Below are positions 9,243-19,911 of a stretch of DNA of 64,000 nucleotides, piece by piece. A model generated the notes under the pieces. The model saw only the letters and a list, made by a program, of their open reading frames with translations, did no database searches and had not been told where the DNA came from. The first letter of the stretch is position 1; each line of letters starts with the position of its first letter. This DNA comes from Acinetobacter kookii (GTDB lineage: Bacteria > Pseudomonadota > Gammaproteobacteria > Pseudomonadales > Moraxellaceae). The translations under genes were made by a program, and so were the position numbers. The stretch is from the NCBI RefSeq assembly GCF_900096895.1, contig NZ_FMYO01000007.1:1-64000 (forward strand), written 5' to 3'.

Positions 9243-9287
9243 TTTAATGTTTTTAATTTTTTTAATGTTTTTAATTTTTTTAAATAG
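9243..9287. repeat. AT-rich short tandem repeat
   Basis: An 18-base unit (TTTAATGTTTTTAATTTT) occurs twice in tandem plus a partial third copy; at finer scale this is a 9-base unit TTTAATGTT / TTTAATTTT repeated about five times. It lies 40 bases upstream of the lipoprotein start at 9327, inside its probable promoter region. Confidence 0.8.
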
Positions 9288-9326
9288 TTAGGTCTGATGT
9301 TGTCATTGGATCTATAAGGATGCGAT

Positions 9327-9869
9327 ATGAAAACACCATTACTGGCTTCACTCTGTGTTGCCGCTCTGGCATTAACGGCCTGTGATAAAAAACCCAATGA
9401 AGCACCCGCATCGTCAGCAGCCACAACTTCCTCCCCTGCAACTACACAACCTGCAACTGTAGCGCTGAGTACAAACAATCTCAAAGATATTAAAAATGAT
9501 TTAGTTGAAATCCAGACCCTCTCCCAAAATCGTTCCAAAGAGGCCTTAGACTTACAGGATAAAGCCAATCAGGCTGCGCAAAAAGGCGATAAAGCCAGTC
9601 TACGCACGACCGTTGCAGAAATGAAAACCTATATTGCCAACTTTAACCGGGACCTGGATGCTTTAGCCCTGAAAAGTACCGAGCTAGACAAAGTGCGGGA
9701 AAAAATCAAAGAGTCCAATAATCTGGGTATCGAACTTTCCGAAGAAAGCATAGCGGAAAAACCGGATATGAAAAAAATTGATGAACTGCGAAACCGGGCG
9801 ATGCAATTGCAAAAAGAACTGGTCGCCGACATGCAGGCTCTGGAAAACAAAGTCAAAACCGCACAATAA
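9327..9869 (+). CDS. Lipoprotein with helical domain (paralogue of the one at 11599)
   Basis: Predicted lipoprotein of 180 aa: signal peptide with lipobox LTAC (Cys near residue 19), a Ser/Thr/Ala/Pro-rich linker to about residue 48, then a mostly helical, charged domain rich in Gln, Lys and Glu. It shares with the lipoprotein at 11599 the same layout and the pattern F-N/D-x-x-L-x-x-L-x-L-K-S-x-E-x-D-x-x-R followed later by an LKKI-like helix, so the two are probably old duplicates. It is likely held in the periplasm by a lipid anchor. No known function is recognised. It sits alone, with an AT-rich repeat just upstream. Confidence 0.7.
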   Translation: MKTPLLASLCVAALALTACDKKPNEAPASSAATTSSPATTQPATVALSTNNLKDIKNDLVEIQTLSQNRSKEALDLQDKANQAAQKGDKASLRTTVAEMKTYIANFNRDLDALALKSTELDKVREKIKESNNLGIELSEESIAEKPDMKKIDELRNRAMQLQKELVADMQALENKVKTAQ

Positions 9870-9888
9870 TGCATTGCATGATAAAAAA

Positions 9889-9908
9889 AGGTCAATTGGC
9901 CTGTTTTT
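9889..9908 (+). terminator. Weak terminator after the first lipoprotein gene
   Basis: Short stem AGGTC / GGCCT with an AATT loop and one G-U pair, preceded by an A run and followed by GTTTTTCTTT. It lies 20 bases past the stop codon. Confidence 0.45.
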
Positions 9909-10019
9909 CTTTGCCCGGCATGAAAGATTTCTGGCGAGATATCAATAAAGACTTGTCGATTGACCCAATAAGCTTTAAAACAAAGCAGTCATTCAAGTTT
10001 AAATATTCAAGGACTTTCT

Positions 10020-10565
10020 ATGAGCCAATCTGTTTATGACATTCCCGTCAAGACCATTGCCGGACAGGACATCACCTTAAATCAATATACAGGCAAAGTT
10101 TTGCTGTTGGTGAATGTCGCATCTAAATGCGGTTTAACCCCACAATATGAAGGTCTGCAAAAACTGTATAAAGAAAAGAAAGACCAAGGACTGGAAATTT
10201 TAGGTTTTCCTGCCAATAATTTCCTGGCTCAGGAACCGGGTTCTGATGCAGAAATCCAGGAATTTTGTTCTTTAAATTATCAGGTGAATTTTCCGCTATT
10301 TTCTAAAATTTCCGTAGCAGGTGAAGATAAGCATCCACTTTATCAAACCCTGACTCAGGCCATTCCTGAACGTATTGGCGAAGGACCTTGGTGGAAAGAT
10401 CTGGTCGATTATGGCCTGACTCCAAATGAGCCGCCTGAAGTGTTATGGAACTTTGAAAAATTCCTGATTAATAAAAAAGGTGAAGTGGTAGCCCGCTTTG
10501 CCCCGGACATCACAGCCGATGATCCGCGTATTGTTGATGCGATTAATGCTGAACTTGCCAAATAA
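10020..10565 (+). CDS. Glutathione peroxidase-family thiol peroxidase
   Basis: Reduces hydrogen peroxide and organic peroxides using thiols. The 181-aa protein has the family signature NVASKCGLTPQY (peroxidatic Cys near residue 37), then LGFPANNFLAQEPG with the catalytic-type Asn and Gln region, and WNFEKFL (Trp and Asn of the catalytic set) near residue 142. The peroxidatic residue is Cys, not selenocysteine, as usual for bacteria. The common FPCNQF is FPANNF here, so the usual Cys of that loop is missing. It lies alone with its own terminator; no OxyR-type site was recognised. Confidence 0.9.
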   Translation: MSQSVYDIPVKTIAGQDITLNQYTGKVLLLVNVASKCGLTPQYEGLQKLYKEKKDQGLEILGFPANNFLAQEPGSDAEIQEFCSLNYQVNFPLFSKISVAGEDKHPLYQTLTQAIPERIGEGPWWKDLVDYGLTPNEPPEVLWNFEKFLINKKGEVVARFAPDITADDPRIVDAINAELAK

Positions 10566-10582
10566 AAGTATGCTCTAAACCG

Positions 10583-10627
10583 GCCGGCTCAGCGTGTTTA
10601 ATTCAGGCTGAAGTCGGCTTTATTTTT
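10583..10627 (+). terminator. Terminator after the glutathione peroxidase gene
   Basis: Imperfect stem GCCGGCTCAGC / GCTGAAGTCGGC with a 13-base loop, followed by TTTATTTTT. It lies 18 bases after the stop codon. Confidence 0.7.
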
Positions 10628-11053
10628 CTCTAATCATTTTAACTTTCAAAAAACTGTCCAGACATAAGTCTGTTGAACATGACCCAAAACTGAACGAACA
10701 TCAGGCTATTTCTATCAGCAATTTTTATCATCATATCGGTGAAATAACCTGCCGCATGAATGAGATGCCAGGCAAAATCATCACCAGACAGAACACGCTA
10801 CTGACGAATAATGAAAGCCGATTGCCATACCACTTTGAAAATTCCCGATCAGCCAGCAAAGGGACATCGGAGCTGGTTGTCCCCAGAAATTAGCAGATTC
10901 AAATCAAGGAAGGGATTCAGAGAGTTGCATGCCATTCATGCTTCAGAGCAGGCAGCAAATTACATTTATACAATAGATTATTCACGTTTTCTCTTTAACT
11001 TAAAGGTGAAATAAAAATATTGGCTGACAGCTATTTTAAGCGTAGGTAAACCC
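10628..11053. other. Non-coding spacer
   Basis: A 67-codon ORF (10811-11014) lacks a ribosome binding site and has composition unlike a protein, so I do not call it. The last 60 bases presumably hold the promoter of the RcnB-like gene. Nothing else is recognised. Confidence 0.4.
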
Positions 11054-11386
11054 ATGAAAAAACTAGTACATGCTGGACTCTTTGCTTTAACCACTACCGT
11101 GCTGGCAGCACCTGCAGCAATCGCTGCGCCACCTGCTCATGCCCATGAAAATAACAACCATGCCCAAAATATGCATCCGGGTGACACACATGGCCAACAG
11201 CACGCTGAACAGCGTCATCATGAAGTCGTACAAAACCGGGTTTTAAAACCATCCCACGACTGGAAAGCCGGTCAAGCCCTTCCTTCACATTATTATGGTC
11301 AAGGCTACGCAATTGATCATAAACGTTATAAAAATCTGAGTAAACCGGGCAAAAATCAGCGCTGGATTCGCGTCAATGGCGACTAA
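11054..11386 (+). CDS. RcnB-like periplasmic protein, probably truncated by an in-frame stop
   Basis: Small secreted protein of 110 aa: signal peptide ending in AIAAP, a His-rich region (HAHENNNHAQ, HGQQHAEQRHH) and the RcnB-type core WKAGQALPSHYYGQGYAIDH ending in KNQRWIRVNGD. RcnB-family proteins affect nickel and cobalt balance in the periplasm; here the His-rich stretch suits metal binding. Family members continue after the NGD motif with Tyr and a beta strand. In this sequence the codon after NGD is TAA, and the same frame then reads VLINTLNHSIVKIMTN before a TGA at 11435-11437, exactly the kind of tail expected. A nonsense change of a Tyr codon is the simplest reading. Confidence 0.75.
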   Translation: MKKLVHAGLFALTTTVLAAPAAIAAPPAHAHENNNHAQNMHPGDTHGQQHAEQRHHEVVQNRVLKPSHDWKAGQALPSHYYGQGYAIDHKRYKNLSKPGKNQRWIRVNGD

Positions 11387-11458
11387 GTACTGATTAACAC
11401 GCTCAATCACAGTATTGTGAAAATTATGACAAATTGAGCTTAGTCATTTATGTAAAGT

Positions 11459-11483
11459 TAAGTGCGCTGCAGCGCTCTTTTTT
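11459..11483 (+). terminator. Probable terminator after the RcnB-like gene
   Basis: Perfect 12-bp palindrome GCGCTGCAGCGC (11464-11475) with partly paired flanks, followed by TCTTTTTT. The RNA form has a TGCA loop. Confidence 0.55.
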
Positions 11484-11598
11484 AATAACTCAAGCACTTA
11501 TATTCAAAATATTTGTTATCACTTTGCAACAATTAGTTTTTTCTCCACATTCTGTCCCTATATTGTGAGGTATTGATTGAAGCTGAAATGAAAGAGAT

Positions 11599-12207
11599 AT
11601 GAAAAAATTCATCCAAAATGCGGTTTCTCCTTTTGTGATGTTTAGTGCGGGCCTTTTGCTGATTGGTTGTGAACAAGCCAGTACACCGGATTCAACTGAA
11701 AATGAAACATCCAGCGAAGTCTCCGAACAGGTCTCTACCCCGTCAGCTACAGAAGCCTCAGCTAATAAAACCGAACTGAAAAGCGGAAACATGTTTTATA
11801 TTGTCCGCGATGTTGCCGATATGCAATTGAAAACCGGTGACTATATTGAACAGCTCAAACAGAGCCAATCGGATTTAGAAGCGGCTGTTTCCAATCATGA
11901 TCAGCAGCAATTACAAAGCACTGCAGAATCCTTAAAAGCCCAGTTAAAAGGTTTTGATCAGGCTCTCAGCAGCTTGAACCTGAAAAGCCAGGAAATTGAT
12001 TCGATTCGTCAAAATGTAATGCAGGCCAATCAGCAAGTACTAGCCACCCCGTTTTTAAATGGCAAGATCGACTTGACTCAGGTCGATTTGAAGAAAATTG
12101 AACAACAGATGGGTACGATCCAGATGGAAATGATTAAACTGGCCGGAATGATGATTCCTGAAGGTCAGAATGATTCAGGGCAAAATGAATCCAATCAGGA
12201 AAGTTAA
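11599..12207 (+). CDS. Lipoprotein with helical domain (paralogue of the one at 9327)
   Basis: Predicted lipoprotein of 202 aa: signal peptide with lipobox LIGC (Cys near residue 24), an acidic Ser/Thr-rich linker and a helical domain. It matches the lipoprotein at 9327 in layout and in the core pattern (FDQALSSLNLKSQEIDSIR here against FNRDLDALALKSTELDKVR there). The C-terminal tail is Gln/Asn/Ser-rich (EGQNDSGQNESNQES). No known family is recognised. The two paralogues flank the glutathione peroxidase and RcnB-like genes, which hints at a shared envelope-stress role, but this is only inference from position. Confidence 0.7.
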   Translation: MKKFIQNAVSPFVMFSAGLLLIGCEQASTPDSTENETSSEVSEQVSTPSATEASANKTELKSGNMFYIVRDVADMQLKTGDYIEQLKQSQSDLEAAVSNHDQQQLQSTAESLKAQLKGFDQALSSLNLKSQEIDSIRQNVMQANQQVLATPFLNGKIDLTQVDLKKIEQQMGTIQMEMIKLAGMMIPEGQNDSGQNESNQES

Positions 12208-12237
12208 TTCTCCTGTAAATAAAGCCTCTAAAAATAA

Positions 12238-12270
12238 AGACCAATTCAGGGTCCTGCAGAATTGGTCTGT
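12238..12270. terminator. Terminator between the convergent lipoprotein and adhP genes
   Basis: Perfect 10-bp stem AGACCAATTC / GAATTGGTCT with an 11-base loop and flanking A and T runs. It lies 30 bases after the lipoprotein stop and 15 bases after the adhP stop, so it probably serves both. Confidence 0.8.
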
Positions 12271-12282
12271 TTAAATTGAAGA

Positions 12283-13314
12283 TTAAAGTCTCATATCAAT
12301 CACGATACGGCCGTCAATTTTACCCTGCTCCATACGCTCAAAAATATCGTTAATATTTTCAAGCGGTTCAACATGGATATGCGCCTTAACCTTGCCGCGC
12401 GCTGCAATATCCAGTGCTTCTTTCAAGTCCAGACGCGTTCCGACAATCGAACCGCGCACGGTAATCCCTTCCAGCACCATATTAAAAATCGACAAGTCAA
12501 AGGTTCCTGCTGGCAAACCGTTTAAAACCATCGTGCCACCACGACGAACAATCGCCACCGCCTGTTCAAATGCCTTTGGTGATACTGCGGTCACCAAAAC
12601 CCCGTGGCAACCCTCACCCGTGGCTTTCATGACTTCTTCCTTGACGTCCACGTTCCGGGCATTAATGGCTACATCGGCACCCAAGTTTTTAGCCAGTTCC
12701 AGTTTAGAATCATCTACATCAATTGCCACCACATTAAAACCCATGGTCTTGGCATACTGAATTGCCACATGGCCTAGGCCACCAATCCCGGAAATAGCCA
12801 CCCAGTCCCCGGTTTTGGCCTCCGTCATTTTCAAACCTTTATAGACTGTCACGCCAGCACACAGAATCGGGGCGATTTCCAGCAGATCAACACCTTCCGG
12901 AATTACACCAACGTAGTCACCATCTGCCAGGCAATATTCAGCAAAACTGCCATTCACTGAATAACCCGAATTTTGCTGTTTCTTGCACAAGGTTTCCCAG
13001 CCAGCATAGCAATGATCACAATGACCACATGCAGAATACAGCCACGGAACACCAACAATATCACCCACCTTTAAATGTTCTATCCCCTCACCAACTTCAA
13101 TGACTTCACCCACGCCTTCATGTCCAGGAACAAAAGGTAAAGTCGGCTTTACCGGCCAATCCCCATGCATGGCATGCAGATCGGTATGACAAACACCTGT
13201 TGCAATAATTTTTACCAGTACTTTTCCTGGACTGATTTTCGGAATTTCCAGCTCTTGTATTTGCAGCGGCTGGTTAAATGCCGTAACCACCGCGGCTTTC
13301 ATTGTATTTGTCAT
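12283..13314 (-). CDS. adhP: Zinc-dependent alcohol dehydrogenase AdhP
   Basis: Cytoplasmic medium-chain dehydrogenase that interconverts primary alcohols and aldehydes with NAD. Motifs in order: [14 protein letters not shown] (catalytic zinc Cys and the His/Asp proton relay), [12 protein letters not shown], the four-Cys structural zinc site [15 protein letters not shown], and the Rossmann turn [14 protein letters not shown] near residue 165 followed by an Asp that selects NAD. The longest reading starts at 13338; the ATG at 13314 is chosen because GGAGAA lies 7 bases before it, giving 343 aa, normal for AdhP. A 5-bp hairpin (13360-13373) lies in the leader. Confidence 0.93.
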   Translation of the reverse strand: MTNTMKAAVVTAFNQPLQIQELEIPKISPGKVLVKIIATGVCHTDLHAMHGDWPVKPTLPFVPGHEGVGEVIEVGEGIEHLKVGDIVGVPWLYSACGHCDHCYAGWETLCKKQQNSGYSVNGSFAEYCLADGDYVGVIPEGVDLLEIAPILCAGVTVYKGLKMTEAKTGDWVAISGIGGLGHVAIQYAKTMGFNVVAIDVDDSKLELAKNLGADVAINARNVDVKEEVMKATGEGCHGVLVTAVSPKAFEQAVAIVRRGGTMVLNGLPAGTFDLSIFNMVLEGITVRGSIVGTRLDLKEALDIAARGKVKAHIHVEPLENINDIFERMEQGKIDGRIVIDMRL

Positions 13315-13698
13315 ATTGATGTTCTCCATATTACACATACTGAGAAGACTCTTGTTGAAGGAGCCACAGCTCCACTATATCGAACAATAAATCATCAAAA
13401 TGAGGGGATTTGTATTGGATTTGATCGCTTTAGATGCGCTTGCCGTTCAGCAGCACAAGGGTTGCCGGCTCTAAAATGATTATTTCTTAATTGAAGCCGA
13501 GTTGAAAAAATCCCTTGTACGCTTATACATAACAGTAAGGCATAGCCAGTCTTGCAAAGCCGGGATTCAGGCAACTGATACAAACTAAAAATGTCGAGTT
13601 TAGCTAAAATTTTTACTGAGATTTATAGAGTGAAGATGATTGTTAAGGGTGAGTTTTCCATCTTAGCGATGAGGTTCATCCTTATCGATTCATGAATC
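13315..13698. other. Spacer upstream of adhP
   Basis: No credible gene. It holds the adhP leader with a small hairpin GGAGC-CACA-GCTCC at 13360-13373. No other signal is clear. Confidence 0.4.
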
Positions 13699-13992
13699 TT
13701 ACTGTACATGCCATTGTTTAAAAGCGGCCTGTATCGCCTGTTTTTCTTTAGACGAGGCTAGACGGCTTTCCATAGCAGAAAAATCACCCTTATATGCAGA
13801 AGCAACCATGGATTTTGCCAGTTCCTCAATACTCTTTCGACCCTGCTGTTTATAAGCCAGGATTTCATCCTGCGTTAATACCAGGTCCCAGCAGGACACC
13901 ACTGAACTCATGTCGACGGCAATACTGAGATAATAATGGGTATTGTCTTGGTAGAGTTCCCAAAAGTGCGGTTCATGTTCAATAAGGTTCAT
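13699..13992 (-). CDS. Conserved-looking small protein of unknown function
   Basis: 97-aa soluble protein, acidic to neutral, starting MNLIEHEPHFWELYQDN and ending QAAFKQWHVQ. It has no signal peptide, membrane segment or metal motif. The amino-acid composition and the even use of Trp, Tyr and charged residues suggest a real gene. I do not recognise a family. It has no close neighbours on its strand and is divergent from the unknown gene at 14346. Confidence rests on length and composition only. Confidence 0.55.
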   Translation of the reverse strand: MNLIEHEPHFWELYQDNTHYYLSIAVDMSSVVSCWDLVLTQDEILAYKQQGRKSIEELAKSMVASAYKGDFSAMESRLASSKEKQAIQAAFKQWHVQ

Positions 13993-14345
13993 CTAAAACC
14001 ATCAGCGTGCAAAATAGATACTTTCAATCTATACCCAATCCCTGCTGATAAGATATGCAACTTTAGATGTTATTTTTACACTGCTGAAATGAAATCCAAA
14101 TTCTTTGACTTGAAGTAACCCAGTAAAAGCCAATTGTTCTAAACGAAAACTATAAATCATCTAAAAATTAGAGATAGCGAGTTTAAAGGAAAGAATGGAT
14201 AAGCCTTTTAAGCTCGACATTATGAGTACTGCGCTATTTTCTATTTTCCTTGTATATAATTGATGTTTTTATTAAAAAACGTTAGATACTTCTCGTTTTT
14301 CCTATAATATGTACAAATAGAAAGCACAGAAAAATATTTTATAAT
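13993..14345. other. AT-rich divergent spacer with a likely promoter for the next gene
   Basis: A -10 box TATAAT at 14303-14308 lies about 38 bases before the start at 14346; the -35 is weak. The rest is AT-rich without further signals. Confidence 0.4.
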
Positions 14346-15290
14346 ATGAAAAAAATGATTCTAGTGGTGGTCTGTTTCGTAATCATGGTTTATGGCATGT
14401 TGCATTTCATCATGCCTGAAAAAACCATCCCACCTTTAAATCAATTTTTTTCTCGACCCGTAAAAGATGTCCAACTGATTCAAGACTGGCTCAAACATAA
14501 TCAACAACAGCAGTTGTTATTGGTGGATGTCATCCAATCGGTCAGCCCAAAGCAAACTGGTCCGTATGTTGAATACATCAAACAACGAATTGAATTTAAT
14601 CAGCAAAATATCCAGCGTATTAAGCTCAGTCACTACAAAAGCAAAGCATTTAAAGAAATTCAACAGCTGGAAATTCATGCCTTGCAACAATGGAATAATG
14701 TCCATCAAAGCAATATTGTAGAGGCTTTTGAACAGCAACAACATTTTCTAGATGTGCCAATTAGCGAATTGGAACAACTGGACACTGAAGCACGTTACGC
14801 GCTTCAACAGCAAGAAGTGAACGTATTGCAACGCCTGCAACAGTTGATCCAGCAAGACAGCGATTATGTTGCAGATATTGACCACAGCCTGCTTGGTGAC
14901 TGGCTTGATTACCATTTGATGCAACATGAGCTTCACCCGATCATTGCCGAATGGCAAAATCCTTCCTCCACTGCCCCAGGGGATCGTTTAGAAGCGTTGC
15001 AAGATTTACAATTTTATAAACGTTTTCAGCCAGATACAGATGAATATCAATACATCATGGCGCTTTCTACTCAGCTTTGGCATGTCGAATATTCTGCGTC
15101 GTCCAATCTGGTCTCGGCAAACGCTCGGCCTATTTCATATGCCGATCAAGTTGGAGAAGAAATTATCGTTCCGGAAGACCCACCAAAAGCTGAAAAATTA
15201 AAGCAACAGATTAAGATTCAAGACGACAAGGTAAGTGATCTGTTATTGGGTCAGCTCAGACAGGCTTTCTTTAAAGAAGAACAGAATTAA
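14346..15290 (+). CDS. Membrane-anchored Gln-rich protein of unknown function
   Basis: 314-aa protein with one N-terminal hydrophobic segment (residues 4-24) that could anchor it in the inner membrane with the rest in the periplasm. Most of residues 45-190 is predicted helical and very rich in Gln (runs such as HNQQQQ and FEQQQHF), suggesting coiled coil. The C-terminal part has a Pro/Glu stretch (IVPEDPPKAEKLKQQ). No Shine-Dalgarno is evident. I recognise no family. It stands alone between an unknown gene and the ATP synthase operon. Confidence 0.6.
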   Translation: MKKMILVVVCFVIMVYGMLHFIMPEKTIPPLNQFFSRPVKDVQLIQDWLKHNQQQQLLLVDVIQSVSPKQTGPYVEYIKQRIEFNQQNIQRIKLSHYKSKAFKEIQQLEIHALQQWNNVHQSNIVEAFEQQQHFLDVPISELEQLDTEARYALQQQEVNVLQRLQQLIQQDSDYVADIDHSLLGDWLDYHLMQHELHPIIAEWQNPSSTAPGDRLEALQDLQFYKRFQPDTDEYQYIMALSTQLWHVEYSASSNLVSANARPISYADQVGEEIIVPEDPPKAEKLKQQIKIQDDKVSDLLLGQLRQAFFKEEQN

Positions 15291-15430
15291 ATATAGAAAA
15301 TTCACTCGGCTTTTTAAGCAGGAATCATCTCTTGGGGAAAGTAGAGAAAATTTAAAAACGATAGTCTAAAGCTAATTTTTAAGTACCTGTTTTTAAGTAT
15401 AAAACATTTTAAAAACTCTATATTCAAATA

Positions 15431-15458
15431 AAAAAACCACCCTTTCGGGTGGTTTTTT
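15431..15458. terminator. Terminator of the atp operon
   Basis: Stem AAAAAACCACCC / GGGTGGTTTTTT with a TTTC loop, a strong bidirectional intrinsic terminator 18 bases past the atpC stop and facing the end of the gene at 15290 as well. Confidence 0.93.
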
Positions 15459-15475
15459 CAATCTCAAACCGTGTC

Positions 15476-15895
15476 TTATTGAGCGCGGTTTTTGATTTTG
15501 CGGATGGTTTCCAGCTGTGCAGCAGTTTCTGCAAGAGCAGCAAGCGCAGCAGCAGAGTCCAAGTCGCTCTTTTGATTTGCTAGCAATTGTTCAGCTTGTT
15601 TACGAGCTTCAATAATTGCTGCTTCATCAAGGTTGTCAGCACGTACTGCAGTGTCTGCAAGTACAGTAACAACGTGCGGTTGAACTTCTAGTACACCACC
15701 AGATACATAGATTAACTCTTCTGTACCGTTTTCAAGCAGAACGCGGATTGCGCCCGGCTTGAGTAAAGTTACCAGCGGAGCATGGCCAGGCATAATACCC
15801 AACTCACCGCCAGCACCTTTAGCAATTAGCATAGTTACAGTGCCTGAGTACAAAGACTCTTTAACACTTACAACGTCACATTGCATAGTCGCCAT
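15476..15895 (-). CDS. atpC: ATP synthase epsilon subunit
   Basis: Part of the F1 central stalk, and an inhibitor of ATP hydrolysis. The 139-aa protein has the beta-sandwich N-terminal domain (GELGIMPGHAPLVTLLKPG near residues 30-50 is the family signature) and a two-helix C-terminal domain rich in Ala and Glu. It is the last gene of the operon, 26 bases after atpD, and is followed by the operon terminator. Confidence 0.97.
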   Translation of the reverse strand: MATMQCDVVSVKESLYSGTVTMLIAKGAGGELGIMPGHAPLVTLLKPGAIRVLLENGTEELIYVSGGVLEVQPHVVTVLADTAVRADNLDEAAIIEARKQAEQLLANQKSDLDSAAALAALAETAAQLETIRKIKNRAQ

Positions 15896-15921
15896 GAGAA
15901 TCTCCTAAATTAGGTAGCTAA

Positions 15922-17331
<1,410 letters not shown>

Positions 17332-17345
17332 TCAAACTAATAATG

Positions 17346-18215
17346 TTAAACGGCAGCGGCACCACCAACGATCTCAGAAATTTCCTGAGTAATCGCGGCT
17401 TGACGCAGCTTGTTATAAATAAGTTGTAGGCTCTTGATCAGCTCGCCCGCGTTATCTGTTGCAGCTTTCATTGCAACCATACGTGCAGACTGTTCACACG
17501 CGATGTTTTCAATCACGCCTTGATAAACCATAGACTCGATGTAACGAACCAATAAACCATTTAAAAGCTCTTCAGCTTCTGGTTCATAGATATAGTCCCA
17601 ACCGTATTGACGGTTCAGGCCTTCGCTTTCTTCAGCAGCTGCTAAAGGAACGAGCTGTTCGATCTTTTGGTTTTGAGTCATGGCATTGACAAAGCCGTTT
17701 GACACCAGATAAATACGATCTAACTCGCCTTTATCATAAGCGTCCAACATCACCTGTACAGAACCAGTTAACTGTTCAAGACTTGGCGCATCACCTACGT
17801 TTGTAGTTGCACCAAGCACTTTACCGCCGTAGTTTTTAAAAAACGAAACCGCTTTTTGACCAATTAAAGCAAATTGAACTTCAATTGACTGCTCTTGTTG
17901 CTGTTGGACGTGTTTAACCACTTTCTTGAACAGGTTAATGTTCAAGCCACCAGCAAGGCCGCGATCTGATGACACAATGATATAGCCAACGCGCTTAACC
18001 GGGCGTTCAACCATATAACGGTGTTTGTATTCAGGGTTCGCTTGTACCAAATGAGCAATTACACGGTGCATATTTTCGGCATACGGACGGCCCTGAGCCA
18101 TGCGCTCTTGCGCACGACGCATCTTAGAAGCTGCTACCATCTGCATCGCGCGAGTAATTTTCTGCGTGCTTTTGATACTAGCTACTTTGGCGCGAATTTC
18201 TTTTAAATTTGCCAT
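17346..18215 (-). CDS. atpG: ATP synthase gamma subunit
   Basis: The rotating shaft of F1. The 289-aa protein has the conserved N-terminal helix ([30 protein letters not shown], given here as positions 7-36) and the C-terminal helix with [21 protein letters not shown] (positions 238-258), which together form the coiled-coil shaft. The length is normal. It lies between atpA and atpD as in all atp operons of this type; the spacer to atpA is 88 bases. Confidence 0.97.
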   Translation of the reverse strand: MANLKEIRAKVASIKSTQKITRAMQMVAASKMRRAQERMAQGRPYAENMHRVIAHLVQANPEYKHRYMVERPVKRVGYIIVSSDRGLAGGLNINLFKKVVKHVQQQQEQSIEVQFALIGQKAVSFFKNYGGKVLGATTNVGDAPSLEQLTGSVQVMLDAYDKGELDRIYLVSNGFVNAMTQNQKIEQLVPLAAAEESEGLNRQYGWDYIYEPEAEELLNGLLVRYIESMVYQGVIENIACEQSARMVAMKAATDNAGELIKSLQLIYNKLRQAAITQEISEIVGGAAAV

Positions 18216-18303
18216 ACGCTTAACCTAGTATTCGAAAGCTCTTTCGAGCTTCCGAAGGTTGATCCGTGAACCAAACCAGAACTAAATTCAACAAAGTTGA
18301 AAC

Positions 18304-19848
18304 TTAGTAAGTTTGAGTCGCTTTGAAGCTTTCAATACCTGCTTTGATTGCAGCTTCGATGTCTTTGTTGTAATCACCAGTTTCATCGATTTTTTGCATT
18401 AACGCAGCATTTTCTGAACGGAAGTAAGCAATTAACGCAGCATCAAATGCAACGATTTTCTTCACTTCAACGTCAGCCATGTAGCCTTCGTTAGATGCAT
18501 AAATTGAAACAGCCTGGTCAGCAATTGAGTAAGGAGCATATTGTTTTTGCTTCATTAACTCAGTTACACGTTGACCATGTTCAAGTTGCTTACGAGTTGC
18601 TTCGTCAAGGTCAGAAGCGAACTGAGCAAACGCTGCCAATTCACGGTATTGCGCCAAAGCGGTACGGATACCACCAGACAATTTCTTGATGATCTTGGTT
18701 TGAGCAGAACCACCAACACGAGATACAGAGATACCCGCGTTCACAGCAGGACGGATACCCGCGTTGAACAATGATGTTTCAAGGAAGATCTGACCATCAG
18801 TAATCGAAATTACGTTTGTTGGTACGAATGCAGATACGTCACCGGCTTGAGTTTCAATAATCGGCAATGCAGTTAATGAACCAGTTTGGCCTTTAACTTC
18901 ACCGTTAGTGAATTTCTCAACGTAGTCAGCAGATACACGAGAAGCACGTTCAAGTAAACGGCTGTGTAAATAGAATACGTCACCAGGATATGCTTCACGA
19001 CCTGGTGGACGACGTAAAAGCAATGAAATTTGACGGTAAGCAACAGCTTGTTTAGACAGGTCATCATAAATGATAAGCGCGTCTTCACCGCGGTCACGGA
19101 AGTACTCGCCCATTGTACAGCCAGCATAAGGAGCCAGATACTGCATTGCTGCAGGATCAGCTGCAGCTGCAGCTACAACAGTTGTGTACGCCATAGCGCC
19201 AGTTTCTTCAAGCTTGCGCACTACGTTAGCAATAGTCGATTGTTTTTGACCAATAGCTACGTATACACATTTAATGCCAGAGTTTTTCTGAGCGATGATA
19301 GCATCGATCGCCATTGCTGTTTTACCAGTTTGACGGTCACCAATGATCAACTCACGTTGACCACGGCCTACAGGGATCATTGTATCTACTGACTTATAAC
19401 CAGTTTGTACAGGTTCATCCACTGATTGACGCCAAATTACGCCTGGTGCTACTTTTTCAACAGCATCAGTAAGTTTTGCATCAATAGGGCCTTTACCATC
19501 AATCGGGTTACCCAAAGCATCTACTACACGGCCTAAAAGTTCTGGACCAACCGGAACTTCTAATACACGACCTGTGCAACGCGCTTTTTGACCTTCTTGA
19601 AGGCTTAAGTAGTTACCTAAGACAACGGCACCCACTGAATCCTGTTCTAGGTTCAGTGCCATACCAAATAAGCCGCCGTCGAATTCGATCATTTCACCGT
19701 ACATTGCATCAGCAAGGCCGTGAATACGCACAATACCGTCGGAAACCATAACAATGGTCCCTTCGTTCTTAGCGGTCGCGCTGGTGTCCAGATCGCCGAT
19801 ACGCTGTTTAATGAGCGCACTGATCTCGGATGGATTCAGTTGTTGCAT
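18304..19848 (-). CDS. atpA: ATP synthase alpha subunit
   Basis: Non-catalytic nucleotide-binding F1 subunit. It has the Walker A loop GDRQTGKT (near residue 170), the [18 protein letters not shown] region and the signature [17 protein letters not shown] near residue 365. The longest reading begins at 19863, but the start [10 protein letters not shown] at 19848 is the usual one for the family and has GAGG 9 bases upstream, giving 514 aa. It lies downstream of atpH. Confidence 0.98.
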   Translation of the reverse strand: MQQLNPSEISALIKQRIGDLDTSATAKNEGTIVMVSDGIVRIHGLADAMYGEMIEFDGGLFGMALNLEQDSVGAVVLGNYLSLQEGQKARCTGRVLEVPVGPELLGRVVDALGNPIDGKGPIDAKLTDAVEKVAPGVIWRQSVDEPVQTGYKSVDTMIPVGRGQRELIIGDRQTGKTAMAIDAIIAQKNSGIKCVYVAIGQKQSTIANVVRKLEETGAMAYTTVVAAAAADPAAMQYLAPYAGCTMGEYFRDRGEDALIIYDDLSKQAVAYRQISLLLRRPPGREAYPGDVFYLHSRLLERASRVSADYVEKFTNGEVKGQTGSLTALPIIETQAGDVSAFVPTNVISITDGQIFLETSLFNAGIRPAVNAGISVSRVGGSAQTKIIKKLSGGIRTALAQYRELAAFAQFASDLDEATRKQLEHGQRVTELMKQKQYAPYSIADQAVSIYASNEGYMADVEVKKIVAFDAALIAYFRSENAALMQKIDETGDYNKDIEAAIKAGIESFKATQTY

Positions 19849-19911
19849 TGCGCTATACCTCAATCTTTTTAAAGTTCAGTCTTCTTTTACGCAGTAATTT
19901 TTTATCAATAA

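Noticed and set aside
10811..11014. 67-codon ORF between the peroxidase and RcnB-like genes
   Set aside because: No ribosome binding site and composition unlike a protein; treated as spacer.
19030..19392. 120-codon ORF antisense to atpA
   Set aside because: It mirrors the codon pattern of atpA, has no ribosome site and no protein-like features.
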